DNA of 64,000 bases from CBDFHJ01 sp965247635 (GTDB taxonomy: Bacteria; Chloroflexota; Dehalococcoidia; Lucifugimonadales; Australimonadaceae): assembly GCA_965247635.1 (NCBI GenBank), contig CBDFHJ010000010.1, positions 496,001-560,000 of the forward strand, in the 5' to 3' direction. Position numbers and translations under genes: made by a program. Below, piece after piece: positions 42,070 through 51,086 of the stretch. Position 1 is the first letter of the stretch, and each line of letters opens with the position of its first letter. The notes under the pieces are model-generated. The model made no database searches and was not told where the DNA came from. It worked only from the letters and a program-made list of their open reading frames with translations.

Positions 42070-42612
42070 ATGGCCCAAGCACCCACCGCCAAACGGTACG
42101 CCCAGGCCATGTTCCAGCTCGCGCAAGAGCAGGGCCAGGAGAGTGCTTGGGTGGAGCAGCTTCAAGCGGCCCAGGTCCTTTTGGGAGCGCCTGATGCCCG
42201 CCTCTACCTCACCGTGCCCAGGGTGCGGGCGGAGCAGAAGGTGGACGCGGTACGCCAGCTCCTTGCTGGGATGCACGCCCTGGTCGTGAACATGATGGCG
42301 CTGCTCGTCACCCGCCAAGGGTTGGCGTCGCTACCGCAGATCGTGAGCGAATACTCGGCTTTGCTCAATGCCAGCTTAGGCCGTGTTCAAGCTACGGTCA
42401 CCAGCGCGGTGCCGTTGTCGGACCAGCAACACGACCACCTGCGTCGCTTGCTCGGCCAGATGTTGGCCAAGGAGGTGGTCTTGGAAGCTAGGCAGGACCC
42501 GGATACCTTGGGCGGTGCTATCGTGCAGGTGGGCGACCAGGTGATCGACGGCAGCGTTCGGACTCGGCTTCAGGCCTTGCGGCACCAGCTGGCGCGGCAG
42601 GCGATGGGCTAG
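42070..42612 (+). CDS. atpH: ATP synthase F1 subunit delta
   Basis: A 180-residue OSCP-type subunit. It begins AKRYAQAMFQLAQEQGQESA, has the central helices up to NMMALLVTRQGLASLPQIVS and ends with the conserved strand LGGAIVQVGDQVIDGSVRTR LQAL. It links the b stalk to the alpha3beta3 head. It starts 3 bp after atpF, with TCAGGAGG upstream. Confidence 0.94.
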   Translation: MAQAPTAKRYAQAMFQLAQEQGQESAWVEQLQAAQVLLGAPDARLYLTVPRVRAEQKVDAVRQLLAGMHALVVNMMALLVTRQGLASLPQIVSEYSALLNASLGRVQATVTSAVPLSDQQHDHLRRLLGQMLAKEVVLEARQDPDTLGGAIVQVGDQVIDGSVRTRLQALRHQLARQAMG

Positions 42613-42642
42613 CGCGACGAAAGTACGACGGAGGGAGCGAGG

Positions 42643-44151
42643 ATGACCACAGGTGGACAGGATATTGCAGCGGTCCTGAGACGTCAGATCGAGGAGTTCG
42701 GCGGCGAGACCACCCTTATGGAGGTGGGCACCGTGGTGGAGGTGGGCGATGGTATCGCCCGCATCCACGGCCTTGGGCGTGTGGGGTATGGCGAACTTTT
42801 GGAGTTTGCCAACGGGGAGGTCGGCCTGGCCCTGAACCTGGAGGAGGACAGCGTGGGCGCGGCGGTGATGGGCTCCACCGCGGGTATCAAAGAGGGTGAG
42901 CAGGTCCGCGCCACTGGACGCGTGGCCGAGGTGCCCGTCGGTGACGCGTTGCTCGGGAGGGTGGTAGACCCGCTAGGCCGGCCCCTGGATGGGAAAGGTC
43001 CCATCGTCACTGATCAGACTCGTCCCCTGGAGCTTGTGGCGCCCAACGTCGTGGTCCGTCAGTCGGTGAACACGCCGGTGCAGACAGGCATCAAAGCCAT
43101 CGACGCCATGATCCCCATCGGCCGGGGGCAGCGGGAGCTGATCATCGGCGACCGCTTTACCGGGAAGACAGCGATCGCCGTCGACACCATCATCAACCAG
43201 CGCGGAGGGGACCTCCTGTGCATCTACGTGGCCATCGGCCAAAAGGTGGGCAAGGTGGCCCAGATCCAGGCCACGCTGGAGGAGCACGGGGCGATGGCGC
43301 ACACCATCATCGTCACCGCCAACGCGTCGGACCCTGCTCCGCTACAGTTCATGGCGCCCTACGCCGGCTGCTCCATGGGCGAATGGTTCATGGGAGAGGG
43401 TAAGGAAGCGCTCATCATCTATGACGACCTGAGCAAGCACGGGTGGGCCTACCGGCAGATGTCGCTGCTGCTCCGCCGGCCTCCGGGCCGTGAAGCGTAC
43501 CCAGGCGACGTTTTCTACCTCCACAGCCGGCTGCTGGAGCGGGCCGCCCGGCTCGACGACGAGCACGGCGGCGGCTCGTTGACGGCGTTGCCCATCATCG
43601 AGACCCAGGCCGGAGACGTCTCCGCTTACATTCCCACTAACGTCATCTCCATTACCGACGGGCAGATATACCTGGAGACCGACCTGTTCAACGCCGGCAT
43701 CCGTCCGGCGGTCAACGCCGGTCTCTCCGTCTCCCGCGTCGGCGGCAGCGCGCAGACCCGCGCCATGAAACGCGTCGCGGGCAAGATGCGCCTGGACCTG
43801 GCCCAATACCGGGCCCTGGCCACCTTCGCCCAGTTCGGCACCACCGACCTTGACGCGGCCACTCGCCAGCAGCTGGATATCGGCCAACGGATGACGGAGC
43901 TCCTGAAGCAAGCCCAGTACCGGCCGCTCCCGCTCGAAGAGGAGGTAGCGTCTCTCTACGCCGTGGTGAACGGCCATATGGACGACGTGCCTGTCGATCG
44001 CATCGCCGACTTTGAGGAACAACTCCTGGCGTACCTCCGTGCGCGGAAGTCAGAGGTGCTCAGCGACATCGCCACTAAGAAAGACATTGATGAGGAATGT
44101 GAGGAGGCGTTGAAAGAGGCCTTTGCCTCCTTCAAGCAGACCTTCGTCTAG
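42643..44151 (+). CDS. atpA: ATP synthase F1 subunit alpha
   Basis: A 502-residue subunit of normal length and full domain order: N-terminal crown, nucleotide-binding domain (IPIGRGQRELIIGDRFTGKT, then DDLSKHGWAYRQMSLLLRRP) and helical C-terminus. The P-loop reads GDRFTGKT, whereas nearly all alpha subunits have GDRQTGKT; the Phe for Gln change affects the non-catalytic nucleotide site. SVSRVGGSAQTRAMKRV, with the catalytic Arg finger region, is intact. ATG 42643 follows GGAGGGAGCG. Confidence 0.97.
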   Translation: MTTGGQDIAAVLRRQIEEFGGETTLMEVGTVVEVGDGIARIHGLGRVGYGELLEFANGEVGLALNLEEDSVGAAVMGSTAGIKEGEQVRATGRVAEVPVGDALLGRVVDPLGRPLDGKGPIVTDQTRPLELVAPNVVVRQSVNTPVQTGIKAIDAMIPIGRGQRELIIGDRFTGKTAIAVDTIINQRGGDLLCIYVAIGQKVGKVAQIQATLEEHGAMAHTIIVTANASDPAPLQFMAPYAGCSMGEWFMGEGKEALIIYDDLSKHGWAYRQMSLLLRRPPGREAYPGDVFYLHSRLLERAARLDDEHGGGSLTALPIIETQAGDVSAYIPTNVISITDGQIYLETDLFNAGIRPAVNAGLSVSRVGGSAQTRAMKRVAGKMRLDLAQYRALATFAQFGTTDLDAATRQQLDIGQRMTELLKQAQYRPLPLEEEVASLYAVVNGHMDDVPVDRIADFEEQLLAYLRARKSEVLSDIATKKDIDEECEEALKEAFASFKQTFV

Positions 44152-44187
44152 CCGGGCGCGGTGCCACGGCTCACCTAGGCAGTTAAT

Positions 44188-45051
44188 ATGGCTAACCTTC
44201 GCATCATACGGCGGCGCATCCGCAGCGTTCAGAACACGGCCAAGGTCACCCGGGCCATGCAGATGATCGCCGCCTCTAAGATGCGCCGAGCGCAGGAGCA
44301 AGCCCTGGCGGCCCGGCCCTACGCCGATAAGATACATCAGGTGCTGAGCAGCATTGCCGGGCAGCGCGCGCAAGGCGATGAGCTGGTGCATCCGCTGCTG
44401 GAGCGTCGGCCGATTCGCAAGTCGCTGGTGGTCCACCTGACGCCCGACAGGGGACTGTGCGGCGGCCTGCCGGGCAACTTGAACCGGCGGTCCGCCCAGC
44501 TCATCTTGGAGAATGAGCAGCCCGTATCGCTCCTGACGGTGGGCAGGAAGGGCAGGGACTTCATGGTCCGGACCGGGCAGGACGTCGTCGGCGTTTTTAT
44601 CGGCCTGAGCGACCGCCCGACGCTGGCGGACACATTGCCGATCACCCAAATGATGGAGCGGTTGTATACCGATAGCGAGGTGGACCAGGTCCTTTTGGTC
44701 TACGCCAAGTTTGTCAACGTCGTGGTCCAAGAATCGACGGTGGTGCAGGTGTTGCCCGTGGAGGCGCCCGAGGCGTCGTCGGGGACCGGCGCGGGGTTCA
44801 TCTACGAGCCCGACGAACAGCAGATTTTCGGGGCGCTGCTGCCCCGGTTCTTGGAGATGCAGGTGTACCACGCGGTGCTGGAAAGCATCGCCAGCGAGCA
44901 GTCGGCCCGCATGGTCGCCATGCGCAACGCTTCGGAGGCGGCCGACGACATGGTTGACGCGCTGACCCTGGACATGAACAAGGTGCGTCAGGAGAGCATC
45001 ACGAACGAGCTCCTGGACATCGTGGGCGGCGTTGTCGCCCTGGAAGGATGA
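44188..45051 (+). CDS. atpG: ATP synthase F1 subunit gamma
   Basis: A 287-residue central-shaft subunit. The N-terminal helix IIRRRIRSVQNTAKVTRAMQ MIAASKMRRAQ and the C-terminal helix MVAMRNASEAADDMVDALTL form the rotor coiled coil; LTPDRGLCGGLPGN is the conserved middle motif. It lies between atpA and atpD as in most bacteria. Confidence 0.95.
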   Translation: MANLRIIRRRIRSVQNTAKVTRAMQMIAASKMRRAQEQALAARPYADKIHQVLSSIAGQRAQGDELVHPLLERRPIRKSLVVHLTPDRGLCGGLPGNLNRRSAQLILENEQPVSLLTVGRKGRDFMVRTGQDVVGVFIGLSDRPTLADTLPITQMMERLYTDSEVDQVLLVYAKFVNVVVQESTVVQVLPVEAPEASSGTGAGFIYEPDEQQIFGALLPRFLEMQVYHAVLESIASEQSARMVAMRNASEAADDMVDALTLDMNKVRQESITNELLDIVGGVVALEG

Positions 45052-45080
45052 ACGGCTTGTGAGCCAAGGAGGTAGGAGCG

Positions 45081-46484
45081 ATGGCGGAAGGTAGCGAGGG
45101 CAAGATAGTACAGGTCATCGGCACGGTGGTGGACGCGGAATTCCCGTCTGACCAGCTGCCTGGGTTATTCAACGCGCTGGAGGTTGATTTGCACGGCCAG
45201 CGCTTGGTGCTGGAAGTCGAGCAACAGGTGGGTAATAGCTGGGTCCGCTGCCTGGCGCTGGGGCCTACCGAGGGCCTGAGCCGTGGCGCCGTGGTGCGGG
45301 ATACCGGCCAGGCTATCACCGTCCCGGTGGGCGAGGCGAGCCTGGGCCGTCTGTTCAACGTGATCGGCGAACCCCTCGACAACCTGGGCCCGGTAGACGC
45401 CAAGGAGCACTGGCCCATCCATCGTCCGCCGCCTCCCTACGACCAACAGAGCGCCACCACGCAGGTCCTGGAGACGGGCCTCAAGGCCATAGACCTGATC
45501 TCGCCCTTCACCAGGGGCGGGAAGGTCGGCGCGTACGGCGGCGCTGGGGTAGGAAAGACCGTCATCATCATGGAGCTGATCCGCAACATCGCCAACGTTC
45601 ACGAGGGTTACTCGGTGTTCGCCGGCGTGGGCGAGCGCTCCCGGGAGGGCAACGACCTGTGGCATGAGATGCAAGAGTCGGGCGTGCTCAAGAACACGGT
45701 GCTCGTGTTCGGCCAGATGAACGAGCCGCCGGGGGTGCGGCTGCGGATCGGCATGACGGGGCTTACCATGGCGGAGTACTTCCGCGACACCAGGGGCCAG
45801 GACGTGCTGCTCTTCATCGACAACATCTATCGCTACATCCTGGCCGGCATGGAGGTGTCGGCGCTGCTCGGCCGCATGCCCTCCGCCGTTGGCTACCAGC
45901 CCACGCTCTCCACGGAGATGGGTGAGCTGCAAGAGCGCATTACGTCCACCAACAAAGGCTCCATTACCTCCTTCCAGGCCATCTACGTGCCCGCCGACGA
46001 CTACACCGACCCTGGTGTGGCGACCACCTTCGGCCACCTGGACGCGGTCATCGCCCTGGAACGGTCTATCGCCGAGCAGGGGCTCTACCCCGCGGTCGAC
46101 CCGCTGACCTCTTCATCGCGCATCCTCGACCCCGCGGTGGTGGGCCAGGACCACTACGACACGGCCAAGGGCGTGCAGGGCGTGCTGCAACGGTACAAGG
46201 ACCTGCAGGACATCATCGCCATCCTGGGCATGGAGGAGCTGGCCGAGGAGGACAAAGTCATCGTGGGAAGAGCGCGGCGCATTCAGCGATTCCTGTCGCA
46301 GCCTATGTTCGTGGCCGAGGCCTTCACCGGCCGGGACGGCCGTTACGTGTCCACTCAGGAGACGGTGCGCGGCTTCAAGGAGATCCTGGAAGGGGTGCAC
46401 GACAGCATTCCCGAGCAGGACTTCTACATGGCCGGCACCATCGACGAGGTGTTGGAGCGGGCCGGAGCGCGGACAGGAGCGTAG
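45081..46484 (+). CDS. atpD: ATP synthase F1 subunit beta
   Basis: A 467-residue catalytic subunit. Walker A is GGAGVGKT, the catalytic Glu and following Arg lie in GVGERSREGNDL, Walker B is VLLFIDNIYRY, and the C-terminal lever is MEELAEEDKV (the DELSEED motif). The stretch ATTFGHLDAVIALERSIAEQ is more divergent than usual (typically TFAHLDAT with LSR). All catalytic residues are present. GGAGGTAGGAG precedes ATG 45081. Confidence 0.97.
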   Translation: MAEGSEGKIVQVIGTVVDAEFPSDQLPGLFNALEVDLHGQRLVLEVEQQVGNSWVRCLALGPTEGLSRGAVVRDTGQAITVPVGEASLGRLFNVIGEPLDNLGPVDAKEHWPIHRPPPPYDQQSATTQVLETGLKAIDLISPFTRGGKVGAYGGAGVGKTVIIMELIRNIANVHEGYSVFAGVGERSREGNDLWHEMQESGVLKNTVLVFGQMNEPPGVRLRIGMTGLTMAEYFRDTRGQDVLLFIDNIYRYILAGMEVSALLGRMPSAVGYQPTLSTEMGELQERITSTNKGSITSFQAIYVPADDYTDPGVATTFGHLDAVIALERSIAEQGLYPAVDPLTSSSRILDPAVVGQDHYDTAKGVQGVLQRYKDLQDIIAILGMEELAEEDKVIVGRARRIQRFLSQPMFVAEAFTGRDGRYVSTQETVRGFKEILEGVHDSIPEQDFYMAGTIDEVLERAGARTGA

Positions 46485-46500
46485 GGGGTACCGTAGAGTC

Positions 46501-46950
46501 ATGGCGCCTATGCGGCTGGAGATTATCTCGGCGGAGCGCGTCCTCTTCGAGGGCGACGTGGACGTGGTGGTGGCGCCCGGCAGCGAGGGCGAGCTTGGCA
46601 TTTTGCCCCACCACGCGCCGTTGATGACGATGCTCCAGCCGGGTGAGCTGCGCTACCGCGTCGGAGGTGCGGAGGAGTACCTGACGGTAACCGGCGGCTT
46701 CATGGAGGTCACCGGCGACCGGGTGATCGTCCTGGCCGACGCCGCGGAGCGGGTGGAGGAGATTGACGAGGCGCGGGCCCAAGAGGCCATACGCCAGGCC
46801 CAGGAGCGGATCGCGCATCGTGGCGAGGAGGTTGACCTGGAGCAGGCACTCCGCTCCCTCCGCCGTGCCCAGGTGCGCGTGCAGGCCGTGGCCAGGCGCC
46901 GGCGTCGCCGCGATGTAGGTGGGCCTGGGCCAACTCCCACCCCCGGCTAG
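46501..46950 (+). CDS. atpC: ATP synthase F1 subunit epsilon
   Basis: A 149-residue subunit. The N-terminal beta-sandwich (MRLEIISAERVLFEGDVDVV, GELGILPHHAPLMTMLQPGE) and the two-helix C-terminal domain rich in Glu/Ala/Arg are both present, so ATP-dependent inhibition is possible. The last 20 residues are Arg-rich then Pro/Gly-rich, slightly longer than usual. It is the last gene of the operon and converges on rex. Confidence 0.94.
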   Translation: MAPMRLEIISAERVLFEGDVDVVVAPGSEGELGILPHHAPLMTMLQPGELRYRVGGAEEYLTVTGGFMEVTGDRVIVLADAAERVEEIDEARAQEAIRQAQERIAHRGEEVDLEQALRSLRRAQVRVQAVARRRRRRDVGGPGPTPTPG

Positions 46951-47039
46951 AAGCTTTCAGCTCGTTCTGTCCATCCCGATTCTCGGATGACGCTTAGCAC
47001 CCCTTGCACCACCCGCCGGTGCCTGGCGCTGGAGGCGGC

Positions 47040-47684
47040 TTACTCCGCGGCGATGACCTTCAGGTAGTAGGTCATGGACTGAAGGACCAGGACGGGGTCT
47101 ATGTAGCTGATATGGACGTTGGAAGGCCGCTGCGTGGCCACGGGCGCGTAGCAGAGAATGGACTTGATACCGCAGGCTACCAACTGGTCCACCACCTCCT
47201 GCGCGTAGGCCGCGGGCACCGCCACGATGGCGATCCGGACGTCTTCCCGTCTAAAGACCTCTGCCATTTGGGATATGGGCTGGACCGTGAGCCCATCGGT
47301 CCGTTGGCCGACCAGTCTTGGGTCGGTGTCGAACGCGCACACGATATGGAAGCCTTCCGGGGCAAAGCCCGGGTAGCTGATGATGGCGCGGCCCAGCCTT
47401 CCAACACCGACCACGGCCACGTTCCAGGTCAGGTCCAGACCCAGGATATGCCGGAGCTGCTCCACCAGGAATGATATGGCGTACCCGCGTCCCTGCTTGC
47501 CGAACCGGCCAAAGTAGCTGAGGTCTTTGCGGATCTGGGCTGGCGTGACCTGGAGGCGCTCGCCTAGTTGCTGGGAGCTGATAACGTTGGTCCCCTCTTC
47601 CAAAAGCCGAGACAGCGCGCGCAGGTACTGAGGAAGCCGCTCGATCACGACTTGAGGCACTTCGTGCGATGACCCGGTTGTCAT
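47040..47684 (-). CDS. rex: Redox-sensing transcriptional repressor Rex
   Basis: A 214-residue Rex. The N-terminal winged helix (VVIERLPQYLRALSRLLEEG, ISSQQLGERLQVTPAQIRKD LSYFGRFGKQGRGY) is followed by a Rossmann domain with VAVVGVGRLGRAI that binds NADH and NAD+, and a domain-swapped C-terminal helix. Rex senses the NADH/NAD+ ratio and represses respiratory and fermentative genes. It is convergent with the atp operon. ATG 47684 is used; the frame is open to TTG 47726. A half-site TTTGTGAATA upstream (about 47757-47766) hints at autoregulation, but the full palindrome is not present. Confidence 0.93.
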   Translation of the reverse strand: MTTGSSHEVPQVVIERLPQYLRALSRLLEEGTNVISSQQLGERLQVTPAQIRKDLSYFGRFGKQGRGYAISFLVEQLRHILGLDLTWNVAVVGVGRLGRAIISYPGFAPEGFHIVCAFDTDPRLVGQRTDGLTVQPISQMAEVFRREDVRIAIVAVPAAYAQEVVDQLVACGIKSILCYAPVATQRPSNVHISYIDPVLVLQSMTYYLKVIAAE

Positions 47685-47945
47685 ATGAGGTGACGTGGCC
47701 TGTGAGTTGGAGGGTGGGGTAGGCAAACGAGGATGCTGGCGGGGCTGATAGTACCTATATTCACAAACGCCGTCAACAAGCGCTCCATAGGGCCTAGCTT
47801 TGGCCCCTAGGGCCCGTCTCGAGCGCTGCTAAGGGCACGCAGTTGGATAATAGCGCGGAACGCGGCGGTCCAGTCCGCTGCGCTTCCAGGGCCCTGCCGT
47901 GGTCTGGTGTATAGTAGCCGGTATGCGCCTTCTCGGAGGCCCGCC

Positions 47946-48251
47946 ATGCAAATCAGCGCGGCCAGACTCACTTTTCACCTGCTCCACGCTACTTCACTGA
48001 AAAGCAAGCGTCAGGTCTCCCGGTCGCTCATCTCCCGGCTGCGGCAGAAGTTCAACGTCTCGGCGGCGGAAGTGGACAACAACGACCGGTGGCAGACGTT
48101 GGTGGTCGGCGTGGCCTTCGTGAGCAACGCATACCAGCACGCCGACCACGTGTTGGACTTGGTGCTGAACTACGTGCAAAGCCTTCACCTGGACGCGGAG
48201 CTGGTGGACGTGGACCGGGACACTATCGGGGGCGTGGAGAGCGGAGGTTAA
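47946..48251 (+). CDS. DUF503 (YlxP-like) protein
   Basis: A 101-residue protein of the DUF503 family: SLKSKRQVSRSLISRLRQKF NVSAAEVDNNDRWQ, then VGVAFVSNAYQHADHVLDLV and VDVDRDTIG. The family is often encoded beside rbfA/nusA/infB and may act in ribosome assembly, which is not established. Here it is alone, 38 bp before the lipoprotein gene. The start ATG 47946 has GGAGG about 10 nt upstream. Confidence 0.88.
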   Translation: MQISAARLTFHLLHATSLKSKRQVSRSLISRLRQKFNVSAAEVDNNDRWQTLVVGVAFVSNAYQHADHVLDLVLNYVQSLHLDAELVDVDRDTIGGVESGG

Positions 48252-48288
48252 GGAGGCGTTTCTGTACCCCTTCGGCCAGGCCCAAACG

Positions 48289-49011
48289 ATGCGAACGGCG
48301 ATTCGACTGCTGGCGCCGGTGGGCTTGGTCTGGGTAGTGGCGCTGGTGACTGGGACGGCTTGTACCTCTTCTGCCGCCACCCCGACACCCACGCCCCCAT
48401 CGCCCATCGAGCTACGCGACCGAGCGGCGGAGGCTGTCCGGGGCCTCGATACGGTCAAGTTCGTCCTTTCCCACGAGGTCGGGGGGACGGAGATGGGGGG
48501 CGGGCTGCTCCTCAAGACGGTGGATGGCGTAGCAGACTTCCCCGACCGGGCTACGCTGACCGCCCAGGCGGTGGTCACCGCGCTGAGCGTCAACGTGGAG
48601 ATCGCCATTACGCAGATTGGCCCGCAGGCCTTCCTGCGTGACCCGCTGAGCCGGGTGTGGCGGGAGGTGGAGCAGGCGTCGTTGCCCTTCCTGTTCGTGG
48701 ACATGAGCACCAGCGTGGCCGATGCGATAGCATCAGGCACGGACGTGACCTTGGTTGGCCCCGCCGTGCTGGACGACGTTCCGGTCTACGTGCTGACCTC
48801 CGAGGTATCCTCCGAAGCGCTCAAGGGCCTGGTCCCCGCTGCCCAAGCCGGCGAGCGCCTCCTGGTCGAGGTGCAGATGGGCCAGAAGGACGGGCTGGTC
48901 CGGAGCCTGCGCCTGGAAGGGAAGCTCATCGCCGACGACCCACCGGACATGGTGCGGTACCTGCGCCTGTCGAACTTCAACGGCCCAGTGACCATTGAGC
49001 CTCCCGAGTAG
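48289..49011 (+). CDS. LppX/LprAFG-family lipoprotein (LprG-like)
   Basis: A 240-residue lipoprotein with signal peptide and lipobox VTGTAC, a short Thr/Pro linker, then a LppX_LprAFG fold: RDRAAEAVRGLDTVKFVLSH, DGVADFPDRATLTAQAV, VNVEIAITQIGPQAFLRDPL and WREV, with a C-terminal SLRLEGKLIADDPPDMVRYL RLSNFN. Mycobacterial relatives carry triacylated lipids or lipoglycans in a large hydrophobic pocket. The next gene is a P55-like exporter, as in the mycobacterial lprG-Rv1410c operon. The start is uncertain: ATG 48289 fits the signal peptide, while AAGGAGG lies near an in-frame CTG at 48262. Confidence 0.82.
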   Translation: MRTAIRLLAPVGLVWVVALVTGTACTSSAATPTPTPPSPIELRDRAAEAVRGLDTVKFVLSHEVGGTEMGGGLLLKTVDGVADFPDRATLTAQAVVTALSVNVEIAITQIGPQAFLRDPLSRVWREVEQASLPFLFVDMSTSVADAIASGTDVTLVGPAVLDDVPVYVLTSEVSSEALKGLVPAAQAGERLLVEVQMGQKDGLVRSLRLEGKLIADDPPDMVRYLRLSNFNGPVTIEPPE

Positions 49012-49083
49012 GTCTCACCCGGCCACAAGGGCCGCGGTGTGGGGACAGGCCGTGGGCCAAGGGCCCTCCTCCGCGGGGTACGG

Positions 49084-50604
49084 ATGCAGCAGAGCAGTAG
49101 CGTAGCGCGAACCCTCTCTCCCAACGTCCTCCTGGCCCTCGTCTGCCTGGGGGTGTTTCTGGCTGCCCTGGACCAGACGTCGGTGGTCACCGCCCTGCCT
49201 GAGATCATGTTCGACCTGGGCATCACCATAGACCGGCTGGACAGTGTGGCGTGGACGGTGACCGCCTACCTGCTGGGCTTTACCGTGGCCATGCCCCTGC
49301 TGGGGCGAGTGGGAGACGTCTACGGGTACCGGCGGCTTTACCAGGGCGCCCTGCTGCTCTTTGCCGTGGGCTCGGTGCTGGTGGCGCTCGCCGATAGCCT
49401 CTCCTGGCTGCTGGCGGCGCGGGTGGTCCAGGCGGTAGGGGGCGGCACCCTCCTGCCCGCGGCGATCGCCCTGGCCAGCGAAGGGTTCCCCTCGGCGCGG
49501 AGGGGCATCGTGTTTGGCATCGTGGGGGCCGCGGCTGAGACCGGCGCTGTGCTGGGGCCGCTCTACGGTGGTGCTTTGATTCATTTCTTGGGGTGGCGCT
49601 GGATATTTTGGACGAACCTGGTCCCCGTGGCGGTGCTGTTAGTCGGCTTGCTGGCGATCCACGAGGTGGGACGGCGCGAAGGCCGGCTGGACCTCAAGGG
49701 AGGTCTGCTTCTGGCGGCCGGGCTGACCTTGCTGACGCTGGCTTTGGCCCAACGGTCCACCTTTGGGGGGGACTCGGTGATGCCCTACGTGGTGGTCACT
49801 GCCGCCGTCACCATGCTGGCGCTGCTCATGGTGGTGGAGGCCCGTGCCGTCCAACCGCTTCTGCACCCCGCGCTGGTCTTTGCGCGCCCCTTCGTGGCCG
49901 CATTTTCCACCCAGCTCCTGGTGGGGGGTGCGCTGATCATGGCGCTGGTCACGGTCCCGCTGATGACCGATACCGTCCTGGGGCAACCACCGCTGGAAGG
50001 GGGCCTGCGCCTGGTGCGGTTCACCGGCGCCATTCCGGTGGGCGCGCTGGCCGGCGGCTACGCCATCCGCTGGCTTGGGTGCCGGCTTCCCACGGTTATC
50101 GGGCTCGGGATCGCCGCGCTGGGCTTCCTCTTCATGAGCCGCTGGGACCTGGAGATCGCCGAACCCGCCCTCACGATACACCTGGTCGTGGGCGGTCTAG
50201 GCTTTGGTCTGGTCATCGCCCCCTTGCTCGTGACCGCGTTGAACGCTGGGGACGAGGCGTACAAGGGCACCGCGGCCGCGCTCATCACGGTGGCCAGGAT
50301 GCTGGGCATGACGCTGGGCCTGGCCGCGCTGTCGGCCTGGGGAATGGGCCACTTCCAGCTGCTTACCGCGGAACTTGCCTTTCCGATACCCGCAGTGGGC
50401 GAGACGGCGTCGGTCTTCCAGGAGCGGTTGGCCGCATACCAGACCGGCGTGGCCGACGCTTCGATAGAGGTGTTCTCGTCCTTCTTCCGGGCGGGGGCAC
50501 TGCTGTGCATCGCGGCGGCGGTCCCGGCCCTGTTTATGTATGGACCCAGCCCCGGTAGACGCCGTAGCGGAGCGAGGGCAGGAGAGCATCCGGTGCTGGA
50601 ATGA
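49084..50604 (+). CDS. MFS exporter, P55/EmrB-like (DHA2 type)
   Basis: A 506-residue transporter with about 14 membrane helices. The block LAALDQTSVVTALPEIMFDL followed by VAWTVTAYLLGFTVAMPLLG R and RLYQGALLLFAVGSVLVALA closely resembles the mycobacterial P55 protein (VTMYLLGYIAAMPLLGR in my recollection). P55 exports lipids together with the lipoprotein LprG, and an LprG-like gene lies directly upstream, so the pair probably works as a lipid-transport unit. ATG 49084 is preferred to GTG 49039. Its stop overlaps the start of the Mut7-C gene (ATGA), so the genes are coupled. Confidence 0.85.
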   Translation: MQQSSSVARTLSPNVLLALVCLGVFLAALDQTSVVTALPEIMFDLGITIDRLDSVAWTVTAYLLGFTVAMPLLGRVGDVYGYRRLYQGALLLFAVGSVLVALADSLSWLLAARVVQAVGGGTLLPAAIALASEGFPSARRGIVFGIVGAAAETGAVLGPLYGGALIHFLGWRWIFWTNLVPVAVLLVGLLAIHEVGRREGRLDLKGGLLLAAGLTLLTLALAQRSTFGGDSVMPYVVVTAAVTMLALLMVVEARAVQPLLHPALVFARPFVAAFSTQLLVGGALIMALVTVPLMTDTVLGQPPLEGGLRLVRFTGAIPVGALAGGYAIRWLGCRLPTVIGLGIAALGFLFMSRWDLEIAEPALTIHLVVGGLGFGLVIAPLLVTALNAGDEAYKGTAAALITVARMLGMTLGLAALSAWGMGHFQLLTAELAFPIPAVGETASVFQERLAAYQTGVADASIEVFSSFFRAGALLCIAAAVPALFMYGPSPGRRRSGARAGEHPVLE

Positions 50605-51086
50605 CACGCACGTCGCCGCGGTTTCTCGTTGACCTGAACGTGGGACGGCTGACCACGTGGCTTCGAGCCATGGGCTTCGACACGGTGTTCGCTGGGCACG
50701 CAGCCGACGGCGAACTGGTCGAGCAAGCCCTCCGGGAAGGACGGATTATCGTAACCAAGGACCGCAGGCTGCTGGAGCGCAGGCTGATCACCCAGGGAGT
50801 GCTTCAGGCCGTCGCAATAACCGCTGACCACTTGGAAGACCAGCTGCGTGAGCTGGGGCGTCACGTTCACCTGGAAGGATATCGGTCCGACTTCACCCGC
50901 TGCCTGGAGTGCAACGTGCTCCTCGAACCGGTGGAGCGAGGGCAGGTCCCCGACTTGGTCCCGCCCTACGTATTCGAGACCCAGTCGAAATTTTCGCGCT
51001 GCCCGTCGTGCGGCCGGGTATACTGGGCGGGCACGCACTTGCACCACATGCGAGGCCTATTGGAGAACGTGGCCGATGGCCGCTAG
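50601..51086 (+). CDS. Mut7-C PIN-like RNase domain protein with zinc ribbon
   Basis: A 161-residue protein. Residues 8-90 match the Mut7-C (PIN-like) domain: FLVDLNVGRLTTWLRAMGFD and EGRIIVTKDRRLLERR, with acidic residues expected for a nuclease site. A C-terminal zinc ribbon follows (RCLECNVLLEPV and SRCPSCGRVYWAGTH). The family is predicted to be ribonucleases but is poorly studied. It overlaps the MFS gene by 4 bases and the AcuC gene by 11 bases, so all three are probably translated from one mRNA. Confidence 0.9.
   Translation: MTRTSPRFLVDLNVGRLTTWLRAMGFDTVFAGHAADGELVEQALREGRIIVTKDRRLLERRLITQGVLQAVAITADHLEDQLRELGRHVHLEGYRSDFTRCLECNVLLEPVERGQVPDLVPPYVFETQSKFSRCPSCGRVYWAGTHLHHMRGLLENVADGR

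Noticed and set aside
47755..47775. Full Rex operator upstream of rex
   Set aside because: Only one half-site (TTTGTGAATA) is present; the inverted TTCACAA half is absent on the other side.
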